Of a stretch of 64,000 bases of DNA, positions 28,801 to 36,907 are shown piece by piece. Position 1 is the first letter of the stretch; each line of letters starts with the position of its first letter. The DNA comes from Prevotella brunnea (GTDB taxonomy: Bacteria; Bacteroidota; Bacteroidia; Bacteroidales; Bacteroidaceae), in NCBI RefSeq assembly GCF_008016795.1, contig NZ_SDIK01000056.1, forward strand, positions 32,005 to 96,004, given 5' to 3'. The notes under the pieces are model-generated. The model did no database searches and had not been told where the DNA came from. It was given only the letters and a program-made list of their open reading frames with translations. A program made the translations under genes and the position numbers.

Positions 28801-29159
28801 AGGCACTGAAGGTGCTCGAAAAAGTAGAGAAAGAGCTGCCTTGTTACAACATCCCCGTTAGCTATCTCTCCGGCTCCGGCTACATGGCGCAAGCCTATGC
28901 CATGCTCGGACAGAAGGCAAAGGCAAGAAAGCTCTTCGACACGCTGTGGAAAAACTCATGGCAGTACATGCAATACTATCTCAGCTTGGATGAGCGTTAC
29001 TTCAACATGAGTCAAAGCTCGTGCATGATGCACTTCCAAATCATGAAAGAAATGATGGATATTTGCAATGACACTGACCCGAATTGGGCGGCAAAGCACA
29101 AAAGACAATTTGCCATGCTGCTTCAAGCCTACCAAATGAAGGGCGGACAAATGAATTAA
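25884..29159 (+). CDS. DUF2723 family membrane protein, GT-C glycosyltransferase-like
   Basis: A protein of about 1091 residues. The N-terminal part (about 1-160) has the DUF2723 signature CSTIEPTASFWDCPEFITTAYRLEVGHPPGAPFF, whose early acidic residues match the loop-1 acidic site of GT-C (PMT-like) sugar transferases. About twelve membrane spans follow to about residue 660. The C-terminal 400 residues are soluble and include helical repeat-like sequence (RREMAQLALRLLEEKKPQKALKVLEKVEKEL). DUF2723 proteins are widespread in Bacteroidetes and are thought to move sugar from a lipid carrier to exported proteins or glycans; the substrate here is unknown. The ATG at 25884 (MKQFKIVDIAMGW) is preferred, 25854 being possible. 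Confidence 0.85.
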   Translation: MKQFKIVDIAMGWLAFLIAAFTYCSTIEPTASFWDCPEFITTAYRLEVGHPPGAPFFALTANLFSQFVSDPSQVARMVNTMSALLSATCILFLFWTISHLARKLIVRDGEEISLPKLIAIEGSALVGALIYTFSDTFWFSAVEGEVYAYSSAFTAVVFWLILKWEDNANQPHADRWLVLIAYMTGLSIGVHLLNLLCIPAIVLVYYYKKVPDATLKGSLLALGGSVLLVAAVLYGVVPGIITVGGWFELLFTNTLGMPFNTGTILYIFLLLGSFIWAICETCKCKNTPRENIAFLIAFALIGIPFVGFGWRAFFTGIIILSILFFVLKRKKDGKAWVSSRTKNTALLCMLMLIIGYSSYALIVIRSTANPPMDQNSPEDIFTLGNYLSRDQYGDRPLLYGQAYTSQPAVEDDGMHYKFNEGAPVYQRKEKASANEKDSYFIVRHKSTQVFQQNMLFPRLWDESHAAQYEQWMGGIEGHDVEGVKIPTQWENLKFFISYQCNFMYWRYFMWNFAGRQNDIQGNGEPEHGNWITGISFIDNMLYGNQDLMPDELKANKGHNVFYCLPLLLGLIGLFWQAYRGRRGVQQCWVVLFLFFMTGLAIVFYLNQTPGQPRERDYAYAGSFYAFAIWCGLGVTAIYDRLRKLKVGGVAAAAIASLACLIVPIQMASQTWDDHDRSGRYAARDFGQNYLNSLQREGSPIIFTNGDNDTFPLWYNQDVEGVRTDARVCNLSYLQTDWYIDQMRRPAYDSPSVPINWQRIDYVSGTNEYVPIDPSIKEELKALYRDDPQAARSEFGNDPFELKNILKYWVRSKDPQLHVIPTDTIYMTIDKEAVRKSGMMIPTDSIPDRMAISLAGKQAIYKKDLMMLEMIANTNWTRPLYVAITVGSENFMNLGDNFIQEGLVNRITPFYTKGGRNNYDTEKSYDIMMNRFKWGGMSTKGLYIDETIMRMCYTHRREMAQLALRLLEEKKPQKALKVLEKVEKELPCYNIPVSYLSGSGYMAQAYAMLGQKAKARKLFDTLWKNSWQYMQYYLSLDERYFNMSQSSCMMHFQIMKEMMDICNDTDPNWAAKHKRQFAMLLQAYQMKGGQMN

Positions 29160-29165
29160 ACTCAT

Positions 29166-29786
29166 ATGCTGATAGAGCAACCGGCAAGATGGATGAGATG
29201 GCTTTACCCCCACGCCTTGTGGAGGATGTCGCCCGATGAGCACGCCGTTTACCTGACATTCGACGACGGGCCCATACCGGAAGCCACTCCGTTCATCCTC
29301 GACACGCTCGACAAGTATGATGCCAAAGCCACTTTCTTCATGGTGGGCGACAATGTGCGCAAACATCCGGAAATCTTCGATGAGGTTGTGCGACGCGGAC
29401 ATCTCGTAGGGAATCACACCTATCATCATCTCGGGTCGTTCAGGCATTGGACTCTGACCTATGCCATGGACGTAATGAAGGCAAACCTCCTCATCAAGTC
29501 GCATTTCTTCCGTCCCCCTCACGGCTGGTTGCGCCATACGGTGTATTGGTGGGTGAAACAAAACTATCGGGTGGTGATGTGGGACCTCGTTACGCGCGAT
29601 TACTCGAAATGGCTCACGGGCGAAGACGTGCTCCGGAACGTGAAGCAATATGCTCGAAACGGCTCCATCATCACGTTCCACGACTCGCTGAAAAGCATCG
29701 ACAAACTCCATTACGCACTGCCCAAGGCTTTGGAATGGCTGAAGAATGAAGGGTATGAATTCAAAGTATTCAAAATTGGCGACTAA
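29166..29786 (+). CDS. polysaccharide deacetylase (NodB-like)
   Basis: A 206-residue carbohydrate esterase family 4 protein that removes acetyl groups from a glycan. Motif 1 (YLTFDDGP, about 29-36, with the catalytic Asp and the first metal Asp) and motif 2 (NHTYHH, two metal histidines) are present, and motif 3 (RPPHGW) follows. There is no signal peptide, so it may act in the cytoplasm or be membrane-associated. It starts 6 bases after the DUF2723 stop, suggesting one transcript and perhaps a shared role in surface glycan processing. It overlaps the next gene by 41 bases. Confidence 0.9.
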   Translation: MLIEQPARWMRWLYPHALWRMSPDEHAVYLTFDDGPIPEATPFILDTLDKYDAKATFFMVGDNVRKHPEIFDEVVRRGHLVGNHTYHHLGSFRHWTLTYAMDVMKANLLIKSHFFRPPHGWLRHTVYWWVKQNYRVVMWDLVTRDYSKWLTGEDVLRNVKQYARNGSIITFHDSLKSIDKLHYALPKALEWLKNEGYEFKVFKIGD

Positions 29787-30732
29787 GATAAAAGCCGAGG
29801 CTAAACGTCTCGGCTTTTTCGCTTGTGGGGCGGCTCGTGCCGAAAAGGTGGACAAGGACACTGCACGGAGGGTCAGGACGTGGATAGAAAAGGGCGGAAA
29901 TGCGGAAATGGGGTACATGGCAAACCACACCGACAAACGACTCGACCCAGGATTGCTCGTCCCCGGAACGAAAACCATCCTGTCGTTGGCGATGAACTAC
30001 GCACCGGCAGAGCACATTCCCCCCGAAGGGTATCAAATTGCTGCCTATGCTTACGGCAGAGATTATCATGAGGTAATGAAAGAAAAACTGCGCGAGCTGT
30101 TGCAACGACTCAACGAGGCAGATGCACTCCCACCCCTACCCGCAGATGGCAATGCGGAAATACGCACATTCGTGGACACGGCACCGGTGCTCGAACGCTA
30201 TTGGGCGTGGCGATGCGGACTGGGATGGGTGGGGAAAAACCATCAGCTCATCATTCCCCATGCCGGGTCGATGTTCTTTCTCGGCGAAATTTTCCTGCCT
30301 TTCGAACTGGATGCCTACGATGAACCCATGCGAAACCACTGCGGAAACTGCCAACGGTGCATCGACGCTTGTCCCACGGCAGCACTCGGCGAGGACAAGG
30401 AGTTCGATTCCGCCAAATGTCTGTCCTACCAACTCATAGAAAATCGTGGCGAACTATCCGACGAAGCAAAACGCACCATGGGCAATTGCATCTATGGTTG
30501 CGACCGGTGTCAGCAGGCTTGCCCATGGAATCGGTTTGCCATACCTTCGGACAATCCCGATTTCATGCCGCGACGAGAACTCTTGAGCATGACGAAAGAG
30601 GAATGGAACAACCTCACCATAGAGGAATATCGCCGCCTGTTCAAAGGTTCGGCGGTGAAACGCGCCAAATATGAAGGTCTGAAACGCAACATTGAGGCGG
30701 CAGGGACACCACCCACCGGGGACAAGGGCTAA
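29746..30732 (+). CDS. queG: epoxyqueuosine reductase
   Basis: A 328-residue cobalamin- and iron-sulfur-dependent enzyme that makes the last step of queuosine in tRNA. Two [4Fe-4S] motifs are visible, HCGNCQRCIDACPTAAL and YGCDRCQQACPWNRF, after the cobalamin-binding N-terminal domain (DTAPVLERYWAWRCGLGWVGKN). The start may be 29746 or 29755 (MNSKYSKLATKIK); both lie inside the end of the deacetylase gene. The dependence on cobalamin is of interest because a B12 riboswitch occurs at 49.5 kb. Confidence 0.95.
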   Translation: MKGMNSKYSKLATKIKAEAKRLGFFACGAARAEKVDKDTARRVRTWIEKGGNAEMGYMANHTDKRLDPGLLVPGTKTILSLAMNYAPAEHIPPEGYQIAAYAYGRDYHEVMKEKLRELLQRLNEADALPPLPADGNAEIRTFVDTAPVLERYWAWRCGLGWVGKNHQLIIPHAGSMFFLGEIFLPFELDAYDEPMRNHCGNCQRCIDACPTAALGEDKEFDSAKCLSYQLIENRGELSDEAKRTMGNCIYGCDRCQQACPWNRFAIPSDNPDFMPRRELLSMTKEEWNNLTIEEYRRLFKGSAVKRAKYEGLKRNIEAAGTPPTGDKG

Positions 30733-30771
30733 GTCCGCACGCGAGAAGTCTTTTCCGTCCATGGGGAGGAA

Positions 30772-31021
30772 AAAAGTTCGATAATGTCCTAAATTTTCTT
30801 CATTCCTCCATCCAAAGCTTAGCTTTTGCACGCCGAAAGCTTAGCGTTTGCAATGCAAAAGGTCATGTATTGCAGTGCAAAAGCTAAGCTTTTAAACAGC
30901 AATTAATATTCTCCTGATTATCAGTGGATTACGAAGTGTGTCGAGAACGTGGTTTTTGTAATGTAATTTCATGGCGATTAGAACATAATTGGGAAAAGAT
31001 AAAGAAATTCTCACTGCCATG
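30772..31021 (-). repeat. dispersed 22-bp-period repeat element, copy 6 (reverse, long form)
   Basis: The core units start at 30812, 30834, 30856 and 30878 (period 22). Plus-strand units are CCAAAGCTTAGCTTTT, CGAAAGCTTAGCGTTT, CAAAAGGTCATGTATT and CAAAAGCTAAGCTTTT. The element runs from the GTTCGATAATGTCC flank to TTCTCACTGCCATG and is an inverted, nearly identical copy of 23193-23443. It fills half of the gap between queG and the GT39 gene; the rest of the gap has only a promoter. Confidence 0.92.
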
Positions 31022-31144
31022 CGCCACCGGGAAATCCCAATGACCGTGGGGAGAAAACAAGAGCTTCATGTTACAAAACTATGAAAAAAAACGGAAGAAA
31101 AGGAATTATTAACAAATTAATAGGTCATATTCGGCATAAATATC

Positions 31145-31152
31145 TACCTTTG
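31145..31152 (+). promoter_or_regulatory. -7 promoter element (TACCTTTG) of the GT39-GT2-LAB_N operon
   Basis: Match to TAnnTTTG, 87 bases upstream of the GT39 start at 31240. Confidence 0.6.
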
Positions 31153-31239
31153 CACACATCCTTACGCCGCAAAACTGAAAACAAGCGGCATGATGACAAA
31201 CCAAGAGCATATATATAAAAGGTATAAGATTCTGACTAC

Positions 31240-32793
31240 ATGAGATGGAATAAATCGGACGCGGCATCCTGTTATGTTTTGTTTCTCCTCGCGGTGCTGC
31301 CAACATTGTTCCTGAGAGACTTCACCCCCGCCAACGAATTGCGCTATCTGAGCATCGCCGAAGAAGCCCTGCGCAACCATACGTTCTTTACTTTCACCAA
31401 CCACGGCGTAGCGTATGCCGACAAGCCACCACTCTATTTTTGGTGGGTCATGCTCGGGAAATGGATGTTTGGAACTCACCGAATGTGGTTTCTCTCGCTC
31501 GCTTCGCTCGTTCCCGCCCTCATCACCGTGAGAACCATGGATAAATGGGTGGAAGGAGAAATGCCCGACACCAACCGAACCATCGCCCGCATGATGCTGC
31601 TCACGGGCGGACTCTTCGCCGGTCTTGCCGTAACGCTGCGCATGGACATGCTCTTATGTATGTTCATCGTCCTCGCCCTGCGCGAGTTCCATCGCATGAC
31701 TCGCCCGCAGGAGAACCGCAATCGCTCCGCGCTCCTGCTGGGTCTCTACACCTTCCTCGCCGTGTTTAGCAAAGGCATGGTGGGTCTGCTCGTCCCACTC
31801 TGCTCCTCCGTGGTTTACCTGCTGTGGAACGGCGAAATCAAAACACTCTTCCGCTATTGGGGATGGCGAACCTGGGTGCTTCCATTGTTGGGTGCCACGC
31901 TCTGGCTCGGCGCCGTCTATGCGGAAGGCGGTACGGAATATCTCCATAACCTTGTCTTTCATCAGACGTTCGACCGTGCGGTCAATTCCTTCCATCACAA
32001 GGCACCATTCTATTATTATGCCATCGCCGTGTGGTATTCCATCGCACCATGGTCGCTCGTAGTCATTTCCATCATCGGCATGGCTGCCGTTCGCCGCCTG
32101 CCACTGTTCAATCTTCAACGCCTCTTCGCCGCCACCGCCGCTTCCACTTTCGTCATGCTCTCCTGCATCAGCTCCAAACTACAGGTTTATCTGTTGCCTG
32201 CCTTTCCTTTCATCATCTATCTTGCTGCCTTCCATCTGCAGACGATGGCAAGAGAGCGATGGCTGAAAATCATACTCTCCGTCACGGCAGGCATCTTCGT
32301 CTGCGCCCTGCCGACAGTCATCATCGTTGCCAACATCGGAGAAACGGCTTACCTCGCCCACCGGCTGCTCTTCGCCGCTGCAACGGTCATGACACTCGCC
32401 GGATTGCTCGCGCTGTGGCGCGTTTTCCGAAAGCAAAGCGAAGTCAAAGACGTTGTCGGCACGCTCTTCCACGGACTCTTGGCAACCCTCTTCATTGGCG
32501 GATGCGCACTGCCGGCAATCAACCCATGGATAGGCTATGGAGCATTGTGCCAAAAAACGAAAGAGATTGCCAACGAGAAACACACGCGGAAAATCAGCGC
32601 GTTGGAGTTGCGCCGACCGGAGAACATGGATGCCTTGATGGGACTGCCGGTGAATGAACTGAAAGAGAAAGATTTGGGACTGCTGCGCACCTCGCATCGC
32701 ACGGTGGTGATGCTGCGCCGAAAGTATCTGAAATACTTTCCCGACAAAAAAGCATGCATTGTGGGACCCAATGCCGTCATTTACATTGATTGA
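31240..32793 (+). CDS. ArnT/GT39-like membrane glycosyltransferase
   Basis: A 517-residue GT-C transferase of the ArnT/PMT type, which moves a sugar from an undecaprenyl-phosphate carrier to lipid A or another periplasmic acceptor. The acidic pair in the first periplasmic loop is seen in RDFTPANELRYLSIAEEAL, and YADKPPLYFWWVMLGKWMFG is the family's KPP motif. About 10-12 membrane spans are predicted, with a C-terminal soluble tail. The next gene overlaps or begins just after, so a three-gene operon is likely. The sugar is not known. Confidence 0.88.
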   Translation: MRWNKSDAASCYVLFLLAVLPTLFLRDFTPANELRYLSIAEEALRNHTFFTFTNHGVAYADKPPLYFWWVMLGKWMFGTHRMWFLSLASLVPALITVRTMDKWVEGEMPDTNRTIARMMLLTGGLFAGLAVTLRMDMLLCMFIVLALREFHRMTRPQENRNRSALLLGLYTFLAVFSKGMVGLLVPLCSSVVYLLWNGEIKTLFRYWGWRTWVLPLLGATLWLGAVYAEGGTEYLHNLVFHQTFDRAVNSFHHKAPFYYYAIAVWYSIAPWSLVVISIIGMAAVRRLPLFNLQRLFAATAASTFVMLSCISSKLQVYLLPAFPFIIYLAAFHLQTMARERWLKIILSVTAGIFVCALPTVIIVANIGETAYLAHRLLFAAATVMTLAGLLALWRVFRKQSEVKDVVGTLFHGLLATLFIGGCALPAINPWIGYGALCQKTKEIANEKHTRKISALELRRPENMDALMGLPVNELKEKDLGLLRTSHRTVVMLRRKYLKYFPDKKACIVGPNAVIYID

Positions 32794-32845
32794 CGATGCC
32801 CCACTCAAGAATACAATCCATTTGATAAAAAACAACACCAAAGAG

Positions 32846-33604
32846 ATGAATACAAATCTGACATCGGAATACGAGCTGACCATCCTCGTGCCCGTGTTCA
32901 ACGAAGAGAGCAACATAGAGAACTTGGAACGACGACTTGTCGCTTTCCTGCCACAATCGCTGCGCAAAGCCTGCGTCATGTTCATCGACGACGGCTCAAA
33001 GGACGACAGTCTGCCACGCATCAAGGCGGTGTGCGAGCGAAACAGTCACTTCTTCTTCCTCGCCTTGACGAAGAACAGCGGACTGAGTGCCGCCTTGAAA
33101 GCCGGAATCGACAACTGCCAATCGGCATACGTGGGATACATGGATGCCGACCTGCAAACGGCTCCGGAAGATTTTAACGTGCTCCTCCCCTTCATTGATG
33201 AGTTCGAACTCGTTACCGGCATACGTGCCAACCGCAAAGATACGTTCTTCAAGAAGTTTCAATCGCGCATTGCCAACGGTTTCCGCAACATGATGACCCA
33301 CGATGGCGTACGGGACACAGGCTGTCCGCTGAAAGTGATGCACACCGACTATGCACGCCGCGTTCCTTTCTTCACGGGAATGCACCGCTTCCTGCCCGCA
33401 CTCATTCTCCTGCAGAACGGAAGAGTGAAGCAAATGCCCGTGCGCCACTTCCCCCGCGTCAATGGGAAGTCGAAATATCACCTGCAAAACCGCCTCGTTC
33501 AACCGTTCTTCGACTGCTTTGCTTATCGCTGGATGAAAACGCGCTATATCAACTACAAGGTAGCAGAAAACAATTACATGAAACCAAACCGCGAAAATGG
33601 CTGA
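32846..33604 (+). CDS. family 2 glycosyltransferase, polyprenyl-phosphate sugar synthase type
   Basis: A 252-residue GT-A enzyme. The core motifs are LVPVFNEESNIENLE, FIDDGSKDDS and the metal site MDADLQTAPEDF. It resembles ArnC/DPM1-type enzymes that load a sugar onto undecaprenyl phosphate in the cytoplasm, and would feed the ArnT-like transferase upstream. It lacks the two C-terminal membrane spans of ArnC/GtrB. The ATG at 32846 (MNTNLTSEYELTIL) is chosen since the family begins just before LVPVFNE; the frame is open to 32759 inside the preceding gene. It overlaps the next gene by 8 bases. Confidence 0.9.
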   Translation: MNTNLTSEYELTILVPVFNEESNIENLERRLVAFLPQSLRKACVMFIDDGSKDDSLPRIKAVCERNSHFFFLALTKNSGLSAALKAGIDNCQSAYVGYMDADLQTAPEDFNVLLPFIDEFELVTGIRANRKDTFFKKFQSRIANGFRNMMTHDGVRDTGCPLKVMHTDYARRVPFFTGMHRFLPALILLQNGRVKQMPVRHFPRVNGKSKYHLQNRLVQPFFDCFAYRWMKTRYINYKVAENNYMKPNRENG

Positions 33605-34256
33605 CGGCATCCTCACACTCGCCATCGGCTTCTTGGCACAAACATTCTTCTCGGCACGCATCCTCGTACAGTGGATTCTATCGGAAAGGGCGCGCCACGT
33701 GCTCTCGCCCACCATCTTCTGGGTGCTGAGCCTCATGGGAGCCTATCTGCTCTGCATCTACGGATGGTTGCGCAACGACTTCGCCATCATTCTCGGACAG
33801 TTCATTTCCTATTATATCTATCTCTGGAACTTAAACCTCAAAGGAGTATGGAAACATCTACCCGGCATCGCCCGACTGGTCTTAACGGTTACGCCGTTGG
33901 TGGCAACAGGCTTTGTGGCAGAGAACGCCGGCGAGTTCGTGACACGCTTCCTAAACAATGGGGAAGTGAAACCGTGGCTGCTCGTTTTCGGTTCCGCGGG
34001 ACAGGTGCTCTTTACACTGCGTTTCGTTTATCAGTGGATTTATTCCCACAACAAGAACGAATCGCGTCTCCCTGCAGGTTTTTGGGTCATTAGTCTCATC
34101 GGTTCAACGCTCATTCTCACCTATGGCATCATTCGATCCGATGCCGTGCTCATCGTCGGACAGCTTTTCGGCATCATCGCTTACACGCGCAATCTCTTCC
34201 TCATAGCCAACGAGAAGAGAGTGCGAGTTAATCACCCGTCATCCCAATCCCGATAA
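33597..34256 (+). CDS. LAB_N-domain membrane protein
   Basis: A 219-residue protein with two copies of the lipid A disaccharide synthase N-terminal-like membrane domain (LAB_N): FFSARILVQWILSERARHVLSPTIFW in the first half and LFTLRFVYQWIYSHNKNESRLPAGFW in the second. Each has three spans. It overlaps the GT2 gene. Proteins of this type accompany lipid-linked sugar transferases and may flip or channel the carrier lipid, but this is inference from context. Confidence 0.85.
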   Translation: MADGILTLAIGFLAQTFFSARILVQWILSERARHVLSPTIFWVLSLMGAYLLCIYGWLRNDFAIILGQFISYYIYLWNLNLKGVWKHLPGIARLVLTVTPLVATGFVAENAGEFVTRFLNNGEVKPWLLVFGSAGQVLFTLRFVYQWIYSHNKNESRLPAGFWVISLIGSTLILTYGIIRSDAVLIVGQLFGIIAYTRNLFLIANEKRVRVNHPSSQSR

Positions 34257-34442
34257 CGAGCTTCACCCATTTCCATGAATACATAAAGGTTTGACAACCA
34301 TTTCGCATCGATTCGCAACACATGACCAACCGGTGGAAAGCTCTGTCCCAACTGTTTGCAAATGGCGGGATATGCATTGTTAATTCGTGGGGAATGATGT
34401 GGGACAATGCGTGGAGAAATGGTAAAGATGTGTAGGAAGAGA

Positions 34443-35111
34443 TTATGCTTGAACGAGTTTTTCAAGATGAGGAATAATGACCTTCGAGCGGTAAAGACGG
34501 ATAAGATCGTGTGCATGGAGATCGTGAAGCATCCTTGAGGTGTTGAGACGGCTCTCGTTGATGGCGTTTGCAAGTTGCTGCATGGTGATGCAGAGTTCTT
34601 TCCTTCCTGCCGGTCTGTCACTTCGGTCGCTCACGAAGCGTGTGAATTTGTCGCGTGGCTGTTCTCCGGTTCTTCTCCATGGCATTCCTCCGGCTCGTTG
34701 TGTCCGAGTACACAGCAGATTGTAGTAGTTGAGCCGGAAAATAAAATGTTCGTCAAGCAGTTTCAGGAGTTCGCTTTTCTCAATGGAAAGCAGTCCGCAA
34801 GTTGTCTTTGTACGGAAACTCTTGGAATAATGTCGGCGCAGTCCAAACAATCGTTCGGGCTGTAGCACTGCCGGAGCCTTCATCTCCTCGGTCATCGTAT
34901 AACTGTTGTCGTCCGCCCTCGTTTCCATGTTCAGTATTCCGTCCATGAGGAAATAAAGCTGTTCGCAGGGTTGGTTCTCGCTGACGACTGTTTTGCCTGC
35001 CCTCAGTTTTATGAACTCAAACTTCGTAGCTTCCACAATGTGCGTGAGATCATCCATGCCTATTCCGAGGAAGAGTGGCAATTCGAGCAGTTTGTCGTAG
35101 ATTTGCAGCAT
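34443..35111 (-). CDS. Crp/Fnr-family transcription regulator
   Basis: A 222-residue regulator. Residues about 10-125 form the cyclic-nucleotide-binding-like beta-barrel (KLRAGKTVVSENQPCEQLYFLMDGIL). Residues about 150-222 form a winged helix (TMQQLANAINESRLNTSRMLHDLHAHDLIRLYRSKVIIPHLEKL). There are no cysteines arranged as in Fnr, and the effector is unknown. The ATG at 35111 follows the apbE stop by only two bases, so the two are likely translated from one message; the frame extends to 35156 inside apbE, which is less likely. The gap 34257-34442 shows nothing. Confidence 0.9.
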   Translation of the reverse strand: MLQIYDKLLELPLFLGIGMDDLTHIVEATKFEFIKLRAGKTVVSENQPCEQLYFLMDGILNMETRADDNSYTMTEEMKAPAVLQPERLFGLRRHYSKSFRTKTTCGLLSIEKSELLKLLDEHFIFRLNYYNLLCTRTQRAGGMPWRRTGEQPRDKFTRFVSDRSDRPAGRKELCITMQQLANAINESRLNTSRMLHDLHAHDLIRLYRSKVIIPHLEKLVQA

Positions 35112-35113
35112 GG

Positions 35114-36136
35114 CTATTCTTCCACGATTTTCTTTTCCAACTCCGGACTGTACCACACCTTTAGGTTTCCTTTCTTGTCGGTGTAGATGAAATATGCCAT
35201 GAGTTCTTCGTGTTTCTCCAATACTTTTTTTGCTTTCTCCATTCCCATCACCATGAATGCCGTGGCGTATGCGTCAGCCGTGGCGCAATCCTTTGTCAGC
35301 ACGGTTGCCGACAATAGCGAGTGCTGCACGGGGTATCCGCTCTTTGGGTCGATGGTGTGTGCGTATTTCTTTCCTCCTTTGTAGTAGAAGTTGCGATAGT
35401 TTCCGCTGGTTGCCATTGCCTTGTCGGTAACGTTGAGCACGGTCTGTATTTCCATGTTTGTGGCTGTGCTGTCATCGATGGGTCTGTTCACCCCGATTTT
35501 CCATGGCAGCCTGTTCTCACTGTTTCCACTGGTAACAATCTCGCCACCTATTTCTATCATGAAGTTGCTGATGTCGTTTTTTCTCAGCAATCGTGCCACG
35601 ATGTCCGCCCCATAACCTTTGGCAATGGCGGAGCAGTCGAGCATGATGTTGGGTTGTTTTTTCCGGATTTGCTTTCCTTCGAGCCATACTTTTTGGTAGC
35701 CGATGTATTGTTTCAGGCTGTCTATCTTGCTTTGCGATGGGTTCACGCCTTGCTTAAAGCCGAAGCCCCAAAGGTTCACGAGTGGCATGACGGTGATGTC
35801 GAACGCTCCATCGGTTTCTTTTGCAATTTCCTCCGCTTTCCGAAACACCTCCACGAACATCTCGTCGGGGGTAACAGGCTGATTGTTGTTGATTTTCGAT
35901 ATGACCGATTGCGGGTTAAAGGTGGAGAGCGAGTTGTCCACCTTTTTCAGTTCTGCCTCTATTTCTTGCTGCAAGTCTTTGTCGCTTTGGTAGGTAATGT
36001 GGTAGATTGTTCCAAAGACAAATCCCTCATTGTGCTGGTAGGGCATCGCCCTTTGTTGTTTTACGATGAAGATGGTGGCAATGATGAGTGCCGTTAGGAA
36101 AGGCAGTTGCCAAAGAAGTTTTTTGTTTTTGTTCAT
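35114..36136 (-). CDS. apbE: ApbE-type FAD:protein FMN transferase
   Basis: A 340-residue membrane-anchored flavin transferase that attaches FMN to threonine in exported redox proteins such as NqrB/NqrC and RnfG/RnfD. An N-terminal hydrophobic anchor (about 9-28) is followed by the ApbE fold. Visible motifs include VDNSLSTFNPQSVISKINN, ITVMPLVNLWGFG, IAKGYGADIVARLL, IGGEIVTSGN and the Mg2+ site region ATADAYATAFMVMG. It is co-transcribed with the Crp-like gene. Confidence 0.95.
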   Translation of the reverse strand: MNKNKKLLWQLPFLTALIIATIFIVKQQRAMPYQHNEGFVFGTIYHITYQSDKDLQQEIEAELKKVDNSLSTFNPQSVISKINNNQPVTPDEMFVEVFRKAEEIAKETDGAFDITVMPLVNLWGFGFKQGVNPSQSKIDSLKQYIGYQKVWLEGKQIRKKQPNIMLDCSAIAKGYGADIVARLLRKNDISNFMIEIGGEIVTSGNSENRLPWKIGVNRPIDDSTATNMEIQTVLNVTDKAMATSGNYRNFYYKGGKKYAHTIDPKSGYPVQHSLLSATVLTKDCATADAYATAFMVMGMEKAKKVLEKHEELMAYFIYTDKKGNLKVWYSPELEKKIVEE

Positions 36137-36205
36137 GACCGAATTACAGAATAGCCGTAGGGACCGAAGTAGTTTCGTTTCCCTTTCCGGCTGTGTGATG
36201 ATGTG

Positions 36206-36907
36206 TTAGAATTCGAGTAGGATGTGGAAGGTGGCTGCCAATCGGGTGGAACCATCTTTGCCGAAGCCGGGTACGTACCATGGTGCGCCCATCTCTCCTT
36301 GTTTATTGGTGATGCGTGTCCGATACCTCACCGACCATCCCATCCTGAGCGGTCCGGCAATGGCTGCGTCGAGTCTTCCCACTATTTCTGCCCAAAGCAT
36401 GGAACAGCTTTCGTCGTTGGCGGCATATTCGGTGTGTCCTCCCCATACGGGGTCGGTAACGCCCGGACTGCTAATATCGTATTTGAAGGAAGTGTATGCC
36501 ACGCGTGCTCCGACGAGCAGTCGGTAGGAATCGTGCTTGTTGCGCAGCACATTGTAGTCGCATCCCACTCTTGCGTAAGGTGCTGCTGTCTTGTAGCGTA
36601 TGTTCGTGGCATCGCTCAGTTTGTCGGCTTGTCCGTATCCCACTTCTATGGTGGGGAAGTAGCAATCCTTGAGGTTCAGTATCAGGCATGCCTCATATTG
36701 TCCGTAGTCGGCAATGAGGCGTTGTCCCATGCCGATGAGGTCGGTTCCCACGGCAAATCCCCGGAAGAGCGGTATGGAGTCGGGAGTCGTTTTTGCCACC
36801 ACTTTTCGTTTTGTTCCGCCCTTTTGTGCTTGTGCCGGGAGAGGCAGCAGTGCGAGCAGACTACCGAGTGCTATTAAAATAGATGTAAAAATGCTCTTTC
36901 GTTTCAT
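36206..36907 (-). CDS. DUF6048 family exported protein
   Basis: A 233-residue protein with a signal peptide (LLALLPLPAQAQ). The body alternates in the way of an outer-membrane beta-barrel and ends in an aromatic residue (TFHILLEF). It is the DUF6048 family, seen beside DUF6452 lipoproteins in Bacteroidales. It overlaps the DUF6452 gene by 47 bases. Function unknown. Confidence 0.8.
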   Translation of the reverse strand: MKRKSIFTSILIALGSLLALLPLPAQAQKGGTKRKVVAKTTPDSIPLFRGFAVGTDLIGMGQRLIADYGQYEACLILNLKDCYFPTIEVGYGQADKLSDATNIRYKTAAPYARVGCDYNVLRNKHDSYRLLVGARVAYTSFKYDISSPGVTDPVWGGHTEYAANDESCSMLWAEIVGRLDAAIAGPLRMGWSVRYRTRITNKQGEMGAPWYVPGFGKDGSTRLAATFHILLEF

